Part shown: positions 61,125 through 64,000 of the stretch, piece by piece
Layout of the letters: every line of letters starts with the position of its first letter
Numbering within the stretch: position 1 is the stretch's first letter
Origin: Fimbriimonas ginsengisoli Gsoil 348
GTDB lineage: Bacteria; Armatimonadota; Fimbriimonadia; Fimbriimonadales; Fimbriimonadaceae
DNA length: 64,000 nucleotides
Assembly: GCF_000724625.1 (NCBI RefSeq)
Contig: NZ_CP007139.1
Span: forward strand, 806,001-870,000
Reading direction: 5' to 3'
The notes under the pieces: model-generated
The model's input: only the letters and a program-made list of their open reading frames with translations
Told to the model about the DNA's origin: nothing
Database searches by the model: none
Position numbers and translations under genes: made by a program

Positions 61125-63749
61125 TTACCGCTTTTGCCTTGGGTCCGCGAGGAGCTTCAGGCGCTGCTTGTACACTTTGCCATCGACCGTTAACGCGACC
61201 TCGTAGTCGCCCGGCGCCATTTGCTCACCGAAGTTCCAGACGAAGCGGTGGGCTCCCGGACCGGTCGATAGGGTCGATCCCGGACGAACCCAGTAAGGAG
61301 CGATGGTCAACCGGCTCGGATCTGGCGGCCGAGGTTTATCGCTGCTGGACGCTTTTCCGACTTCCTTTCCATGAGCGTCGGTCACTCTGACGGTCACCAG
61401 ATGCGCGGGCTCGGCCAGAACATAGTCGATCATCGCCCCGTAGGGCGGATTCTCCCCCCGCGGCTCCTCGATCGGTAGAGGGGTGCCGTCGTCGAACCCC
61501 GGACCTCGTATAAACACGACGGCGGGCGAGGGGGCCAAGAGAGTGGTCGACCGCGTCGACGTGGAGATCTGCCTTAGAGGCGATAGATCGTCCAATATCC
61601 AGATTGCCCGTCCGTGAGTTCCCACCACGAGATCGTTACCGGCGATGACGAGGTCGCGCATGGAGGCATGAGGCAGGTTCAATTGAAGCGGCTGCCAATT
61701 GGCGCCGTCGTCGAAAGACACGAAAACGCCCCAGTCAGTGCCGGCGTAAAGCAGCCCCCGCCGAACCGGATCCTCCCGGACGACATTAACAAACTCGCCC
61801 GAGGGCAAGCCAGTGGTAATGAGGTCCCAATGTTTGCCTCCGTCGCGCGTTCGGTAGATGTACGGTTTGTTGTCGTCGAGGCGATGCCGGTCGATTGCGG
61901 CGTAGGCGGTGTCCGCATCGAAGTGCGAAGCATCGATAATGCCGACCGTGCTCCACGGAGTCAGCTGAGAGGGCGTCACATTCTCCCAGTGCTTGCCGTC
62001 GTCCCGGGTCAGCCAGATTAGTCCGTCGTCGGTGCCCGCCCAGAGCGTGCCCCTTTTTTTGGGAGAGGGCGCAAGCCAAAAGACGACGCCATGATGCGGA
62101 GCGGGGTCGATGTCGGCAGCCGTCGGGCCGTCCAGATTCGTTGGTGTCGTGTGGGTTTGCCTCGTTAGGTCGGGACTGATGATCTGCCAGCTATTACCGC
62201 TGTCGCCGCTTCGAAAGACGGACTGGCGACTCGTGTAAAAGACCTTGGGATCGACCGGCGAGGCGGCAATTGGGAGGGTCCACGCCTTGCGCCAGGGACC
62301 GCCCGGCTTACCCTTGGTAGGATCTACCGATTTATGCCAGCCGTCATCGAGCCGCTCGATCGTTCCGCCGTCGTCGAGAAGCGTCCCCGGGTGAAGCCGG
62401 TCGGCGGCGATGGTCCCGCTCTCCCCGCCTACCGACATGGGACGCCAGTCGCGCATGCTGATGTGGTCATGATTCGAACGGCTGGGGACCGCCATCGCCC
62501 CCGAATCCTGCTGGGCGCCCGCCACCCAATAGGGGAAACGATTGTCCGCGATGACGTGATAGAACTGGCCGGTCGGCTGGTTCCACCAAGAGCTCCAAGT
62601 TTTGCCGCCGTCGATGCTGACGATCGTCCCCTGATCGGTGGCGGAGATCATCCGTTTCGGGTCGGATGGGTTAATCCAGAGCGTGTGGTAGTCGTCGCCG
62701 CCCGGAGCTCCCTTGATCGGTAGAAACGTCTTGCCGCCGTCCGTGGATCGATACATACCGGTGTTCATCACGTAGACGGCGTCGGCGTCCTTTGGATCCG
62801 CGGTGATGCCGCCGAAGTACCAACCCCGTCCCCAGAGCCGCTCATCGGCCGTTGCCAACGTCCAGTTGGCGCCCTTGTCTTCGGAGACGAAGACGCCGCC
62901 TCCGGTCTTGCGGTTCGTGTCCACAACGGCGTAGACGCGATTCGGATTCGCATTGGAAATGGAAAGACCGACGTGTCCGAACGCGCCCGGTAGCCCGTGG
63001 CCCGTGATCTTCGACCAGGTCTTTCCGGCGTCGGTGGACTTGTAGAGACCGCTCCCCGGGCCGCTACTCGGAGGGTAGACCTCCCATGGCGGACGCCGGG
63101 TTTGCCACATCGAAGCGATGAGGGTGTTGTGGTCTGTGGGGTCCATCACCATGTCGATGGCGCCGGTGTCCGCGTTGAGGTACAGGGATTTGGTCCACGT
63201 CGCGCCGCCGTCTACCGACTTGAAGACGCCCCGCTCCTCGTTCGGCCCGAACTGGTGGCCGAGCGCGGCCACGTAAAGTACGTTCTCGTTCTGCGGATCG
63301 ACGAGGATCTTGCCGATTTGGCGCGTGTCTTCCAGGCCGATGTGCGCCCATGTCGCGCCGCCGTCCGTCGACTTGTACATGCCGTCACCCTGCTGGATGT
63401 CCGACCGCATATCGGCCTCGCCCGAACCGACGTAGACGACCTCCGGCTTGCTTGGCGCCACCGCGATCGCTCCGATCGACGCCGCGTGCATCTGGTCGAA
63501 GATCGGCGTCCAAGTAAGCCCCGCGTTTTCGCTTACCCAAATCCCGCCGCCAACCGCCCCGAAGTAGAACTTGTCCGGATTCCCTGGCACGCCGGTGCAC
63601 GCAAGGCACCGGCCGGCACGGAATGGGCCGACCAAGCGATAGCTCAGACCGCCAAGCAGCGACGGGTCGACGCTTTGTCCAAAAGAAGCGGCAGAGAGGA
63701 GGCTCGCGAGGCCAGCCACGACCACGCGCATACGTATCGCCGAGTGCAT
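61125..63749 (-). CDS. Secreted Asp-box (sortilin/BNR) beta-propeller protein
   Basis: 874 residues with a signal peptide (VVVAGLASLLSAASFGQS). At least nine Asp-box motifs of the S-x-D-x-G-x-T/N-W type occur (STDGGATW, SVDGGATW, STDAGKTW, SEDKGANW, SIDGGKTW, TRDDGKHW, TRDGGKHW, SFDDGANW), spread over two large propellers. The last 150 residues are a separate beta domain. The family resembles sortilin-like and photosystem assembly propellers; enzymatic activity is not evident. TATGAT lies 6 bases before the ATG. Confidence 0.88.
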   Translation of the reverse strand: MHSAIRMRVVVAGLASLLSAASFGQSVDPSLLGGLSYRLVGPFRAGRCLACTGVPGNPDKFYFGAVGGGIWVSENAGLTWTPIFDQMHAASIGAIAVAPSKPEVVYVGSGEADMRSDIQQGDGMYKSTDGGATWAHIGLEDTRQIGKILVDPQNENVLYVAALGHQFGPNEERGVFKSVDGGATWTKSLYLNADTGAIDMVMDPTDHNTLIASMWQTRRPPWEVYPPSSGPGSGLYKSTDAGKTWSKITGHGLPGAFGHVGLSISNANPNRVYAVVDTNRKTGGGVFVSEDKGANWTLATADERLWGRGWYFGGITADPKDADAVYVMNTGMYRSTDGGKTFLPIKGAPGGDDYHTLWINPSDPKRMISATDQGTIVSIDGGKTWSSWWNQPTGQFYHVIADNRFPYWVAGAQQDSGAMAVPSRSNHDHISMRDWRPMSVGGESGTIAADRLHPGTLLDDGGTIERLDDGWHKSVDPTKGKPGGPWRKAWTLPIAASPVDPKVFYTSRQSVFRSGDSGNSWQIISPDLTRQTHTTPTNLDGPTAADIDPAPHHGVVFWLAPSPKKRGTLWAGTDDGLIWLTRDDGKHWENVTPSQLTPWSTVGIIDASHFDADTAYAAIDRHRLDDNKPYIYRTRDGGKHWDLITTGLPSGEFVNVVREDPVRRGLLYAGTDWGVFVSFDDGANWQPLQLNLPHASMRDLVIAGNDLVVGTHGRAIWILDDLSPLRQISTSTRSTTLLAPSPAVVFIRGPGFDDGTPLPIEEPRGENPPYGAMIDYVLAEPAHLVTVRVTDAHGKEVGKASSSDKPRPPDPSRLTIAPYWVRPGSTLSTGPGAHRFVWNFGEQMAPGDYEVALTVDGKVYKQRLKLLADPRQKR

Positions 63750-63755
63750 GACCGA

Positions 63756-63761
63756 ATCATA
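63756..63761 (-). promoter_or_regulatory. TATGAT -10 box, leaderless start
   Basis: On the minus strand TATGAT lies 6 bases before the ATG at 63749, with TTACGG 16 bases further upstream. Confidence 0.4.
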
Positions 63762-63799
63762 TCCCTTTGGTTAAACGCCGTAACCAAGGCGGCTTCTCA

Positions 63800-64000
63800 T
63801 TAATCGGTACGAGAGGGGCGGAGCCAATCGGGGATCGACTCGCCGCGTGCGGCTATTTCGGCCCGCATCGCCTCGACTTGGGGGAAGTCCGCTCCGACGA
63901 GGGCGGGGAAATGGTTGGAATCGGTGAAGCCGTTCGACACCAGACGCCGCTGGAATTCGCGCAATCCCTCGTGCATGGCGTCGTTCATGTCGTACACCAT
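63800..64000 (-). CDS. Hypothetical protein (possibly cut by window end)
   Basis: Sixty-six residues are visible, ending at 63800. An ATG lies exactly at the window edge (64000), so it may be a complete small protein or the end of a longer one. The visible part is helical and charged (EGLREFQRRLVSNGF, VEAMRAEIAARGES). No family is recognised. Confidence 0.5.
   Translation of the reverse strand: MVYDMNDAMHEGLREFQRRLVSNGFTDSNHFPALVGADFPQVEAMRAEIAARGESIPDWLRPSRTD

Noticed and set aside
1-64000. CRISPR array, insertion sequence or prophage
   Set aside because: No regularly spaced direct repeats, cas genes, transposases, integrases or phage structural genes were seen. The inverted repeats are short and intergenic.

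Overview
The window is about 60% GC. It looks like a chromosomal piece of an Armatimonadota bacterium, probably Fimbriimonas-like. This is inferred from gene content and style: prepilin-like proteins with the H-X9-DG motif, many short secreted proteins, GC-rich codon use, and a mix of Shine-Dalgarno starts and apparently leaderless starts. I see no plasmid, phage, insertion sequence or CRISPR signature. Genes are mostly ordinary chromosomal ones in short operons, with several dispersed palindromic repeats between them.

Layout. 1-2112: the end of a hypothetical gene, a MOSC-domain protein, and a gap with terminator-capped RNA candidates. 2113-9002: a tightly overlapping tripartite efflux operon (adaptor, RND pump, MarR regulator, TolC-like channel). 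9105-13418: an M16 peptidase, a membrane protein, an unusual P-II protein, and a cyclic di-AMP (ydaO-type) riboswitch in front of a small unknown gene. 13463-25367: mostly minus-strand secreted or hydrolytic proteins (M15-like peptidase, patatin, GH13, transglutaminase-like, Spy/LTXXQ-like, GH35), a methyltransferase and a LacI regulator. 25749-31692: a prepilin-like protein, a lipoprotein, a sugar nucleotidyltransferase and a slipin. 31762-37362: thymidylate kinase, queE, gatB and membrane paralogues. 37599-43632: three small membrane proteins, a YciE-like ferritin-fold protein, a tiny DUF3309-like peptide and two PAS histidine kinases. 43870-53253: an SMP-30 lactonase, ychF, a BTAD/NB-ARC/TPR regulator, a UBP zinc finger, a flavodoxin-like protein, and an FAH-family dehydratase followed by a YjhG/YagF-type xylonate dehydratase. 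53393-64000: another prepilin, a two-component system, GH29 fucosidase, a DUF2332 protein, tRNA-Ala(CGC) beside a GIY-YIG remnant, an RNA candidate, a HicAB toxin-antitoxin pair and a large Asp-box propeller protein.

How the genes fit together. The efflux genes form one self-contained export system, probably self-regulated by its MarR protein. The SMP-30, FAH-family and YjhG-type proteins could supply the three middle steps of an oxidative (Weimberg-type) xylose route. The GH35, GH29 and GH13 enzymes and the LacI regulator also suggest use of plant-derived sugars. The most interesting non-coding features are the orphan cyclic di-AMP riboswitch, a family of modular palindromic repeats bracketed by GTGGCAC/GTGCCAC, TAnnnT boxes a few bases before many start codons, and several structured RNA candidates ending in terminators.
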